DNA of 64,000 nt, taken from positions 17,482,501-17,546,500 of the forward strand of contig NC_073341.2 in assembly GCF_027580225.2 (NCBI RefSeq), given 5' to 3'. Of the stretch, positions 47,978 through 58,421 are shown one piece after another. This stretch comes from Misgurnus anguillicaudatus (lineage: Eukaryota; Chordata; Actinopteri; Cypriniformes; Cobitidae). The stretch's first letter is position 1. Each line of letters starts with the position of its first letter. The translations under genes and the position numbers were made by a program. A model generated the notes under the pieces. That model saw only the letters and a program-made list of their open reading frames with translations. It had not been told where the DNA came from and ran no database searches.

Positions 47978-48690
47978 TAGTTCCCTTACGAGGGAACTCG
48001 AGCTGCGTCACTGAAGCTACGCTATGGGAGCACGTCTGTGAAATCAAGCCATTGGTCAAGTGACACGTCATGGTCGGGTGACGTGGGAACCAGGAAGCTA
48101 TAAAAAGAGCAACCGGCAATGTCAACTTCAGCTACATTGTGCCGAAGCAAGGCGTTACAGGGATGCAGAGAGTATGGCAGGGAGACGCAGTGTCTCGTTC
48201 CCTTCTCAGCAGGCCTGTCGGAACAAGGCAAGCAAACCAAGCAATTGCTTGGGGCCCCGAGCTGGCCTGGGGCCCCAAGACAACGACTGGTTAAGAATAA
48301 AATGCAACGACAAACTGTGTGAGCGCCCCTTTGATAGTCAATGCAGTAAAGTGCAATGACACTGTTATCGGGATCCCCCTCAAGAGGGCCCCTCTCAGTA
48401 GTCGCTGACAGCAGCCAGCCAACCACATGATCTCTGCTGTCCTCTGCTATCAAGTCCAACTAAATTCTATTTAAGCTGATAATAGTCAGTTTTACTGCCA
48501 TTGTAAACCGTTTTTATTTATATAAAGTTTGGGTAAACTTAAACTGTATGGCTATGCTGTGGTTCCTGAAGGCTTTGCGTGTGTGTGGGGGGCCTCCATG
48601 TCCTTTTTGGTTGGGGCCCCCAAATTCCTTCAAATGGCCCTGCTTCTCAGGGAACAAAAGTTACATTCGTAACCTGAGACGTTTTACAGA
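47978..48690. mobile_element. terminal-repeat remnant of a DIRS/LTR-like retrotransposon
   Basis: The sequence AGTTCCCTTACGAGGGAACT... CATTGGTCAAGTGACACG... TATAAAAAGAGCAACCGGCA... AGGGAACAAAAGTTAC resembles the terminal repeat of a retrotransposon abundant in cyprinids. It includes a TATAAAA box at 48100-48106. It is split by a hAT-like insertion at 48210-48642. No coding region is attached, so it is a solo fragment. It ends only about 120 bp downstream (in the minus-strand sense) of the TMEM132-family exon. Confidence 0.6.
48210..48642. mobile_element. 433-bp hAT-like insertion with perfect 8-bp TSD
   Basis: Begins CAGGCCTGTCGG and ends ATGGCCCTG, loosely inverted. CTTCTCAG is duplicated exactly at 48202-48209 and 48643-48650. 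The interior has GGGGCCCC words near both ends. Removing it restores a continuous retrotransposon terminal repeat. Confidence 0.85.
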
Positions 48691-48811
48691 CTATTTTTTA
48701 CTTCCTATTTGACGAATCCTAACAGCGGCGTATGAGAAACTCACATTTTCATAGACCACTGTGCAACGTGATAGGCCAGCCATTAGAAGAAGGAGCTGAT
48801 GGAGAACTGAC

Positions 48812-48955
48812 CTCATTCCATAGCTGGACTCCTTACGACGACAGTGCAGGGTCACAACCCTATGACCTTCTGTTCTCACGTCCTGACTAACCATCCACAG
48901 CGTGGGGTTACTGGGTCGAGCACCAAGGAATGCCACACCATCTTTTAACTTCACC
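48812..48955 (-). CDS. TMEM132-family protein, internal coding exon (ectodomain)
   Basis: This is the upstream of the two TMEM132-family exons. It is 144 bp on the minus strand, with acceptor CTCCTCACTGCAG ending at 48956 and donor ATGAG|GTCAGT at 48811. It supplies the last base of one codon, 47 full codons, then AG, the first two bases of the Ser codon completed by the exon at 2949-3135. The peptide begins VKLKDGVAFLGARPSNPTLW, continues through VTLHCRRKESS and has one cysteine. That pattern corresponds to the beta-rich ectodomain segment just before the WQRVVQVDLEVDG block. By position it may fall in the cohesin-like part of the ectodomain (inference). The frame is open and splice signals are strong, so nothing suggests a pseudogene. 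The preceding exon, also expected to end two bases into a codon, is not in the window. Confidence 0.85.
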
Positions 48956-49867
48956 CTGCAGTGAGGAGAAAGATAAACAAAAAATGAGCACTTCACAATA
49001 AAAGTTCAACATTGCACCTGCACCCTCTTGTTTGAAGAAAAAAGAACCTGATCTGACCATTCACACTAGATGCATTTCAAGAATGACTTTGTAGTATAAA
49101 CAAATAACAGATCTGAAGGTCGTTTTAACCTTCTGCCCATTATCAGAGGAAAATTAAAGACTGTAAATGAATGCAGAACAAAAAGAGCAGTATCAGGCCA
49201 GGTAGTGCACTTGTTTAGTTTTAATAAGCACTTTCGATATAACTGAGTACTTCACCGGATGAATTTCACACAATCCTAATGCACATGAGGGTTGTTACAA
49301 TGTACCATTTTAAAAGCCCAGTTCAAGCATCTATATAGCTATTACCCTCCATTTCCCATCGACACACAGCATTTACTCATGCCAGCAGATTACCATAATA
49401 ATGCACTACTTGAATGTCAACTCCACAGACTACTCTCCACATGACCCATCACTTTCTGCTACCCATCTGACCATTATACTAAATATCAGCTTTATATGGA
49501 GTTGAATGAGCTCTGCAACTGTTTAAGTACTTTAGTCTCTCTATCTCGCTCTCTCTTTTTACTCTATGGTCTACACTTGACCTACCGGATAGTAATTCAC
49601 ATTTACAGTAAGTTTTTCATTTAACCAGGTACCTGATTAAAACCATTCCATGCTTTCATTTTTGTTAGCTGGAGAGCTCTCATAGCTGTGTAGAGCCCCC
49701 AGCAGCTGGTTTCATAGCCTCTACTTATGTTCTGGATAATCCACTCAGATATATGCAGAGCTATTAAAATGTGCTGATATAAGAACAAGAAATACTTTTC
49801 ATCGCTTCAGTGAGATGGTTTATGTTTGAAGATTTGACATGGATGACGTAGCTGCTACATTCCAAAC
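48956..49867. other. upstream intron (minus strand), nothing recognised
   Basis: Starts with the acceptor pyrimidine tract of the exon. It has a CT-rich stretch near 49537-49560. No further exon with family resemblance was seen from here to 64000, so the intron preceding this exon exceeds 15 kb. Confidence 0.5.
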
Positions 49868-50030
49868 AACATTTACATTTATGTATTTGGCTGGTGCTTT
49901 CATCTAAAGTGAATTTAAAGGCATTCGAAGTATTCACTTGCATCAGTAGGTCCTGGGTATCAAACCTGTGATCTTGGTGTTGCTTGTGCCACGATCCAAC
50001 ATTTGAGCTATACACAGTGCCCAAAATTCA
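49868..50030 (+). repeat. fish SINE/LINE-tail-like repeat (copy 1 of 3)
   Basis: ACATTTACATTTATGTATTTGGC through TCTAAAGTGAATTTAAAGGCATT to a CTGGGTATCAAACCTGTGA B-box-like segment. The first part recurs inverted at 59770-59840 and 62620-62702, and a tail-like fragment is near 54900-54985. It is a very common repeat type in teleosts. Confidence 0.65.
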
Positions 50031-50061
50031 ATATCATATACACTGATATCACGTCCACAAT

Positions 50062-50350
50062 GTCGGAAGAAAATTGTCAATTTGTATTTGTACCCTAGCT
50101 GTCCCAGGGGTGGCACCTTTCAAAAAGTACAGCTTTGCACCCAAAGAGTTCATATTAGTACCTCAGAGGTACATATTGGTAACAAAGAGAGTTCTTTAGT
50201 ACCTTAAAGATACATAATAGTATCTCACAGGTACATTTTGGTACCAAATGTATACATATATGTAGCTAATGGTACATTTTAGGATCTTTATAAAGGGTAC
50301 TGCCCTAGTACCAGCTGGGGTACATATTTTAACATTTTTTTCTAACAGTG
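50062..50350. repeat. GTACC-rich miniature element
   Basis: From ATGTCGGAAGAAAATTGTC to TTTTTTTCTAACAGTG, with repeated TACC/GGTACATATTGGTA words and a near-symmetric CTAGCTGTCCCAGG / CTAGTACCAGCTGGGG pair. It is the same family as 17335-17548 and 63443-63651. Confidence 0.7.
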
Positions 50351-50828
50351 TATCGAACTTTTAAGGCGATTTGCCTTGTACCCAAACTTAAAAAAATGTG
50401 GGGATGTACAGACAGAAACAAGTAAACTTTAAATTTGGATATATACATTAGTTAAAAAAAGAAAATGTTTTAGTATAATTAACTAAATTTAAATTCAACA
50501 TCATTGCTTTATTTTAATTCTTGGATACAGTCAAGTATGCAAAATACAGTAGTTACTTATACAGTAGTTATATTTTGTTATACTTACATTTTTGTTAATA
50601 GTTATCAAACTTATCTACAGTAAAATAAATCACATCAATGTTACTTTAACCTAACAAATAAAGTTGAACTCATGTCAATTCTTCACAAGTCAAAATGTAA
50701 AATAGTAGGTTGATTGAGTTGCATTACCAAGTTGATTAAACTAAAAAAAAATGTACAGTGTACAGACAAAAAAACGTGTTTGCTTGAAAAATGACCAAAT
50801 CCAGTAAAATGTCAAATCTAGTCACAAT
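50351..50828. other. intron, nothing recognised
   Basis: AT-rich sequence between two elements. Confidence 0.45.
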
Positions 50829-51463
50829 CAGTGTTTCAAGAAACTAGTTACTGTACAAATATTACTTTTCCTGTCAACTAGTAGTGTAACTAATTACAAA
50901 AAAATGTATACTAATATTACCATTACTTTCAACAAAACATGGCTATACTAGTTACTTTTTGTCACAACGTCACCAACGCAGGAAGCTAATAAGCGTTTTC
51001 GTTCTGCCAACATATTTGGTCGGTTCCACCTGCTTGAGCCCTATTGCAGATTTTACCATGGGTTCACACCAGCCGCGTTTAAGGCGTCAAATTCACATCT
51101 AGCGCAGTTACTTGCTTCATTTGCGTGTGAAAGCCGCGCGTGAAATTCTAGTTATCAGGGCATTCACGCAGAAATTCATGTCATGGGAGGGGCTTCTGCG
51201 ACTCCGCTCGCTTCCTGTAATCGCGTCACTACTAGAGCAAGCTCCCGATTGGTTAACGCGGCACGTTTTTTTCCCCAAAGTAAAATTTTTTAACTGTGAA
51301 TTGCAGCGACAAGGCTCAATTCGCACCATTTGCGCAAACTAGACATGCGAATGAGGCGGAATCGCATCTGTGGCGCTAATCGCTTTATTTGTGCCGTGAG
51401 ACCTCCAAACGCGTGTCAACACATCTTCACATTCACTGTTAGAATTTTTATTATATATGCGGT

Positions 51464-51493
51464 AACTCACTGGCAACGTGTTGCCAGTGAGTT
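51464..51493. other. perfect 14-bp-stem hairpin with 2-nt loop
   Basis: AACTCACTGGCAAC, GT, GTTGCCAGTGAGTT. The whole 30 bases are an almost perfect palindrome (cruciform-capable). No function is known to me. Confidence 0.85.
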
Positions 51494-51611
51494 CCTGTAA
51501 CTGCCCCATTACAGTACCATAACTGTACATGTTTTTGAAGTATGATGCCTTTACCGCAGTTCCATTTTACAGCATAATACCCTTACTGTAACCTAGTTTT
51601 AGAAAATATAA

Positions 51612-51682
51612 TGCCTTGAAGGGGAATCGAACCCTGGTAACGTGTTGTAGGTCCGTAACGCTACAACACTGCCACAGAGTCA
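51612..51682 (-). repeat. tRNA-like segment inside a transposon
   Basis: On the minus strand it contains an A-box-like TGGCAGTGTTG, a perfect B box GGTTCGATTCC and a pairable TGTAG/CTACA stem between them. The acceptor stem does not pair and the anticodon loop is too long, so it is a tRNA-derived relic rather than a gene. Confidence 0.55.
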
Positions 51683-52488
51683 CTTAATAAAAGTTACTCG
51701 CTACACTCCCCAAGTAGCCTCTTCTGTCACTCTTCCGACACTCCGAGGAGTGAAATCTTTGTGTCACTAGTGTTTTGAAGTCTTGAGGTCAAATTCAAAT
51801 CTGACGGTCAAGCATTTATCCATAGTCCCTTTCTTGTAGATTTCTATCTACAATTTTCAATAAATTATTCACACTGCTGAAAAACAATTCACATTTTGAA
51901 ATTTGCTTCACTGCTGAAAGCATAACAAATAAAATGTATTTCATTTCATGGATATATTTTATTTTTCCATTTTATATGCTTTTATAACACTGTTTTATTC
52001 AAATACAGTAGCACTACAGTAGTTTTACAGCAGTCTACCGCAAATTCAAAACATACAGTAAATCACTGTAAATTAAATGTTAATATCCATGATGCAATGC
52101 ATATTACAGTAATGAACTGGAAAAGAAAATGATTGTATTTTATTGGGCATTTTGTGGTAACTGTAGAAATTACAGTTAAGTCTAACAGTGTTGACTTAAC
52201 ATTGAAATCACTCGCGCTTGACGCCTCTACCGCGGCTGGTCTGAACGCAGCATTAGTATGTTACTGCTTTATTAAATTACAAAAGTTGTTTAAAAATGGA
52301 TTCACTGCAAAAATTAGGCCTTACCCAATTTTTGGGGGTTTAATGAGAAAGTAATGTAACTAGTAGTGTAACAAATTACCGTTGTCTGGGAGTAATACAG
52401 AAATGTCATAATATAACTTTTAAAATAAGTAACTAGTAATGAGTAATATAAAACATTTTTGAGTAACTAACCTAACACTGGTCACGAC

Positions 52489-55420
52489 CAAATAATCATG
52501 CCCTCTTTCCGATTCCCCAAACAAAACTGCCTACATAGCGTACATTCACATATCCAGAATTTCCCATAAGGCTCCAAGAGTTAGAGGATCTATATCGCAT
52601 AATAAAATAAAATAGCCGTGCACACACACAAAAAAAGTACAGTACAATGGGAAAATGGTCAAACCGAAAGGCTGACAGAAAAGAAAAGTGTAAAATTTAG
52701 GCCAATTCACCCAGACACACAAGCGTGTCAACAGTAATGAAAGAGCGAAGTGGATCTGAGGTTGAATAGATTTCATTCTCTCCACGCTCCGACTCACTCG
52801 GAGGGCAAGCAATAGTAGCAAGGGTAGCAGGTAACAGGGGTACACACCAGACCACAGGACTGTAATAGGATGACAAATGGGCAGCAAACAGCCAATCAAA
52901 AGGCTCAGTTGGGGGTGGGACCACATTAGCATGAGACAGGGGCCCATAATTGACCCAGGAGGGATAACAGATGGAAAGACACCCGAAACGAGAGGGGTCT
53001 AGCTTAGTCACACATCTCTCATTACAAGTCTCCTCTGATCCATGCAGACCGGCCCTCCGATTCCTAATTGGTTTCACCATTGGATGTCAATGTGCGTTTG
53101 TTCAAGCACACAGTGGTTCATTAAATTTGTTAAAGCTGGCCTGCGAACAGATGTGATCAGATGGAAAATAATGATCTGAGGATTGGGACAGCAGGTCTGA
53201 GAACAGCTATTGTAGACTGGCTATTGTATACAGTAATATTTTAGAATACATGGGATATAGTGCACATGCAAGCCAACATCTTTTATTTCCAAGCACGGAC
53301 AACAGGTCACTGTCCCCAAATCAGTTGTTGGTCTCAAATGCTGACACTTGAAAGGGTGGCAGATTGTAATGTCACAGTAGATCAACTCATTATGAGGGTA
53401 AGTTATTCTCTACAGAAGCATAATGCCCATGTGGATAAACTAACATGTACAGCTGATGCTCAGTCATTACTCCATAACTCTTTAAGAAACCATCTCCAGC
53501 TGACATACAGTATTAGCATACAACAGACAATTACAAAAATGCTACAATATAACAGACATGTGTCGGTCTATAGCCACAAAGCAACTAGTCCAAATGCTGA
53601 TTACATTTCTATGGCTGATTTGACAATGCTTATTATACGGGGATTGTAAACAACAGCATATGGACCATTTCTGTGTTTGTTACAGAACATTAAGCTAAAC
53701 TGCACAGCGGTAAAGAGGGAAACGAGGGACCATAGCAAACGTTCCTGCAGAATTCCCTTTTTCACAAAAGAGCAGCGAGAGAAGAAATCCACTATTGAAT
53801 TACAAAATCATGATAAAACGATACAAATTTTATGCATTTTCAATTGTATGCTTACTAGAAAGCCGCATTTTATATTTTAAAATTCATAAAAGTTGTGTTC
53901 ATCTGTGAAGACTAAATTGTTGGACAAAACCTGTAAGTGTCATAAACTTATTGAGCTTATTTTTGTGATAATGCAAAAGTCTATGGCAAAATTAATGGGC
54001 TTTTTAGTGAGCAAACCAACGTCCTGCTAACTTCCGGGTTAGCCTACAAAAATACGCCATCCCTGCGGCACTCTATTGGCCATATATTTGTTACTGGAAA
54101 CATTCACATGGTCTCAGTTCGGACAAAATGTCATAAATCAAACAAGAAAATAATTACACCTTATGTGTGAGGAAATATCTTTCATTAAACAAACTCCAAA
54201 ACCGGTTTTAATGGTTTTCATGTCGCTAAAGCCAGTTCCAAGGTTGTGTAGTGATGCCATTAAACTCTACAGCGGTCTCATCTGCTAAATTAAGCATAAA
54301 TATGTATGTATGTGAAAAGGGTCCATTTCATCAGCTCTCAGACTTGTTAAGGGTAAGCTGCCCTTCAGCAAAGTTTGGTTCAAACACACCTGAACCAGCC
54401 AATCAAAGTCTCTGGGTCCTTTTGAAGACCAACACCAAAGGTGTTAAGGCACGGTTGGATTTGAACTCTGTGGCAAGGCAGATCTGCAGGAGCACAGTTT
54501 GGAACAGCACATTTCATTTTTTCTATATACAAGAACTTGACATCTGAGAAACTCAAATTAGTTATGTTATGTGCTATACATTTTATATTTACAGACTTTT
54601 TGGTGGGGTTTGAGGAGTGGGTGAAGTTTGGCAGTTTGTTTTGTTACAGACTTTTCTTTAGTTGTCTTTAATTGTCACATATACACATACATACACTGAA
54701 ATGTTTGTGTAAAATGTAGTGAAATCATAGAGACACTAAGATACACTGTTTATCTATACACAATACTACACTGTATGTATAAAATATATTACACATGAGT
54801 ATGAGACTGTATGAGACATACAGATATTATCTATGTATATTTATCTATACTTACAATATTTTACAGTTATATATTTCGCAGACTTTTTTCTCTAAATTGA
54901 CTCACGGTGCACTCAATCTATAAATTTTGAGCATATGTGTTCCCTGGGCCTGAACTCATGACTTTTGCATCTTTACCTGTTGAATAACAGAATATATATA
55001 TAGAATTTAGAGCCACACGAATAATATTATTATGCCATATTTAAATAAATACAACTTCATAAATAAATAAAATAGCATTAAATATAAATAAGAAATTGTC
55101 CTAGAGATTTAACAGTTGCGGCAAGGTAAGGTTGTTAAACATCACAACCAATAGAGAGCACTTTAACAGTGCCAAAGAATGTATTGAAATAATATGTTAA
55201 ATTGTTATCTGATATCTACATAGAGGGTATGCAGTTTTATTTACTGCAAAATTATCCAGGAACATTTTTACAAGTCCATTTACAACCCAAGAATTTGCCT
55301 TTAGAATGAAATGGTCTATCATTGCCTTATTTGAAAGGGCCATGAATAATAATGTTGAGCCCTGCTCTGATTGGCTGTTTCTGTTTTTTTAGCATTGTAA
55401 CAACATTTTAATTAATTTAA
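52489..55420. other. intron, mostly single-copy-looking
   Basis: Bases 52690-53110 are GC-balanced with overlapping open frames but no family resemblance. Repeat-tail words occur near 54900-54985. Bases 54660-54880 are rich in TATA/CATAC words. No exon with splice sites was recognised. Confidence 0.4.
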
Positions 55421-55640
55421 TATTGGGGTGTACATCTCGACTGTAACGTCACAGTCGGTGTCATTTTGAGATTGGCCTGTTTTCCAGCTGTCTTTTGCAT
55501 GCACAAGGTTTATATAAGAAGAAGGAAACCGGGGAGTCAATTTGGGTATAGGGACGGTAGGGACATGTCCAATATCCAGGGAACACTCAATTGTCCCTAG
55601 CAATAGTTCGACCAATCTATATATTTATATATAACCACTG
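55421..55640. repeat. probable fish repeat fragment
   Basis: GTAACGTCACAGTCGGTGTCATTTTGAGATTGGCC... TTTGCATGCACAAGGTTTATATAAG has the look of a recurrent fish repeat, but I could not find its ends or a second copy in the window. Confidence 0.35.
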
Positions 55641-56248
<608 letters not shown>

Positions 56249-57481
56249 TAATTAGGCTGATTTGGTGATGAGATGGAGGCAAAAAAGCCCTTGGAGGAAA
56301 CAATTATGTTTGAGGTTCACGATATGTCATTACCATGCAAGCTTGTATAAAAAAGCGCTAACAGTACCAGTCATGGGTTCAATACCCAGATAACACAGTG
56401 CACAAATAGATAAAAGAGTAATTTAAATGCGTAAATATAAATAAATAAATACAGCATTTCTTGTCCACTTATTTAGAGGTTTTGTGTTTAGTATGTAAAA
56501 TCACAGAATTTTTACAAAAAGTGACATATCTGTATGCATCTGAAACATCCGATTGTATTTTCTCACTGTGAAGAAAACTAACTTGCAGGTATCTTCTCAC
56601 AAAGCTTACTTTCACAGAATTATTAATCTTTCACCTATTTGTGCTTTCTTCTCACTCCAGTGGATTCCTCCATACATAATGATGAGATAAGTGAGATGGG
56701 AAGTTACTCCCCAGGTAGCAGTATGATAAAATAAAAACACCAGAAACCAAATTCAATAAGTCTGGTGTCTGGATGCTCATGGGAGTCTCTCTCAGTCCCC
56801 TGCCTGTAATTGAGTCACTCCGACTGAATACATACACATAAGTCACATGTCTGAAATCCATTTAGGTACAAAACACATATGCACAGTCGGTCTTAAACTG
56901 ATTATCAGATGCACTATGGAAAAGACTTCATCAAGTAAAACAAAAACGTGCCGTGAGTAATGGTGAAAAGGCATGTTGAGGTATTTATTTTTTGGGTGTC
57001 ACAGAATTGTTGTTCTACTGTATCTGTAAGATCTTGCATGAACTATCTTTTGGAAGTAACTTTAGGTAAGTTACCGAAATGTTGATTTTAACCAAATAAT
57101 TCCAAACAATTTTGTTTTATCATCCAGACCATTTTGCTAAACTGACCATGTGTAATGGAATTGTCCATGTTTAATAAAAATATATTATCAGATTCAGTAA
57201 AAATAACAACTGCAAGAAATCAACAATGCAGCAAAGCATTTTCAGAAGAACAAATAATACAGTAGTTTGTTAGCGATTGACTCAATTTAGCTAAAAGCGC
57301 CCCAAATAATTGAACTGAAATTATTTGCTAGTGGGTTAATAAACTCAATCATACGCAACCTAGTTTCACATTTGTATGCTCATTGAAGTGTAAGCACGGA
57401 TAGACTTGAATTTACTTGTCATAACGTGCAACTCATGAGAATAATTTCCATAGCAAAGCACTAAACTTAATTCTTCATCAA
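56249..57481. other. intron, nothing recognised
   Basis: AT-rich sequence without bounded repeats or exon-like segments. Confidence 0.45.
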
Positions 57482-57921
57482 TTAAAGGGACTGTAAGTAA
57501 GATTTTAAGTATTTTATTAATTAAAATCAATGTCTTTATTCATAAATATGTCCTCATTGGTGAAAAATAACCTCTGCCAATGATCTGACTTTTCTTTGTA
57601 AGCTTAGAATTTCTTCTCTTTATTTACATTGAACGGGTAAGTCCAAGGAGGCTTCCATGTCGTTCCACCATACTGATAAACTATAATAGCAGAGAGGGAC
57701 AAAAAGCACTAGCCTACCAACGCATTTCCAGAAGGCGTTTTCTTTCAGAACACGTGAACCAGCTGAAAGGGACACGGAGATCAATGAGTACATATTCATA
57801 ACGGCAACCGTAGTTGCAACACGCATTTGGAAAAGCGAGGCGCTAGAGAGCACTGTTCATTTGAATGCAAAATACAATTTCATCACTAGATGGGGGAAAA
57901 TCCTACTTATTGTCCCTTTAA
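57482..57921. mobile_element. TTAA-flanked miniature element, TTAAAGGGACTGTAAGTAAG end
   Basis: The left TTAAAGGGACTGTAAGTAAG and the inverse of TTAAAGGGACAATAAGTAGG at the right differ at three positions. TTAA lies at both ends. Non-coding. Confidence 0.85.
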
Positions 57922-58070
57922 GCGTTTTTTAAAACACCAAAAATAGATTGACTCTAAATAATGAATCATTTACAAAACTTGGAAAAAAGTTGCCAATTAA
58001 TTAATTTAATATTTGGTATTTTTTTTCAATAGCTTGTTTTTCCATGTTGTCTTTATATATGTTTGATATG

Positions 58071-58421
58071 TACGGAAGAGGATTAGGGCCACTGGTGAAA
58101 AAAATATTTGAATTCTGACTTTAATCTCAGAATTTTGACTTTAATCTCAGCATTCTGACTTTAAACTCAGAATTCTGACTTTAAACTCAGAATTTGAATT
58201 CTGACTTTATTCTCAGAATTCTGACTATATTCTCAGAATTCTGAGATTAAAGACAGAATTCTGAGATTAAAGACAGAATTCTGAGAATAAAGTCAGAATT
58301 CTGAGATTAAAGTCAGAATTCTGAGATTAAAGTCAAAATTCTGAGTTTAAAGTCAGAGTTCTGAGAATAAAGTCAGAATTCAAATATTTTTTTTCACCAG
58401 TGGCCCTAATCCTCTTCCGTA
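58071..58421. mobile_element. foldback element made of a mirrored 20-bp tandem array
   Basis: Ends ACGGAAGAGGATTAGGGCC and its inverse, continuing inward through a CCACTGGTGAAAAAAA block. The left half holds about six copies of AATTCTGACTTTAATCTCAG and the right half about seven copies of the inverted unit AATTCTGAGATTAAAGTCAG. They meet at a central CTCAGAATTCTGAG near 58232-58245. One left unit carries a 6-bp insertion. Non-coding and strongly self-complementary. Confidence 0.92.

Larger units (their letters stand above)
3136..48811 (-). other. 45.7-kb intron between the two TMEM132-family exons
   Basis: On the minus strand it is bounded by donor GAG|GTCAGT (48811) and acceptor TTTAG (3136). 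The upstream exon ends with two bases of a codon (AG) and the downstream exon starts with one (T), so a direct splice keeps the frame and gives Ser. I found no further exon-like open segment with splice sites and family resemblance inside, so one intron is the simplest reading. A small skipped exon of multiple-of-three length cannot be excluded. Very long introns are typical of this family. The contents are itemised in the entries below. Confidence 0.72.
51434..52190. mobile_element. innermost insertion, CACTGTTAGA ends
   Basis: CACTGTTAGA at 51434 is mirrored by TCTAACAGTG ending at 52190. It splits a run that is continuous (CTTCACATT-GACTTAAC) in the inverted copy at 5762-6539. It carries a perfect hairpin at 51464-51493, a tRNA-like segment at 51612-51682 and several ACAGTA/TACTGTA words. 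Confidence 0.75.
51056..52252. mobile_element. Harbinger-like element, copy 2, interrupted
   Basis: The ends TTCACACCAGCCGCG (left) and CGCGGCTGGTCTGAACGCAGCA (right, written in two parts: CGCGGCTGG, TCTGAACGCAGCA) are inverted copies of those at 5762-6539. TTA flanks both sides (51053-51055, 52253-52255). The interior resembles copy 1 in inverted order and is broken at 51434 by another insertion. Confidence 0.75.
50829..52480. mobile_element. hAT-like element (outermost of a four-level nest)
   Basis: CAGTGTT at 50829 and AACACTG ending at 52480, with repeated ACTAGTTAC/GTAACTAG words in both subterminal regions. Flanks GTCACAAT and GTCACGAC match at six of eight positions, a decayed 8-bp duplication. 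Without the Harbinger-like insertion it would be about 450 bp. Confidence 0.7.

Noticed and set aside
2949..48955. Assigning a specific paralog symbol (tmem132b, c, d or e)
   Set aside because: Only 110 residues are visible and I cannot align them; the shared motif does not separate the paralogs reliably.
51612..51682. Possible functional tRNA gene
   Set aside because: The B box is perfect, but the acceptor stem does not pair and the anticodon loop is oversized, and it lies inside a transposon.
52546..53080. Overlapping minus-strand open frames of 133 and 127 codons as a possible upstream exon of the TMEM132-family gene
   Set aside because: The translations contain none of the family's motifs and no convincing splice pair with the required phase.
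58071..58421. CRISPR-like array (20-bp repeats)
   Set aside because: Units are head-to-tail without spacers and invert at the centre; the host is a vertebrate. It is a foldback element.
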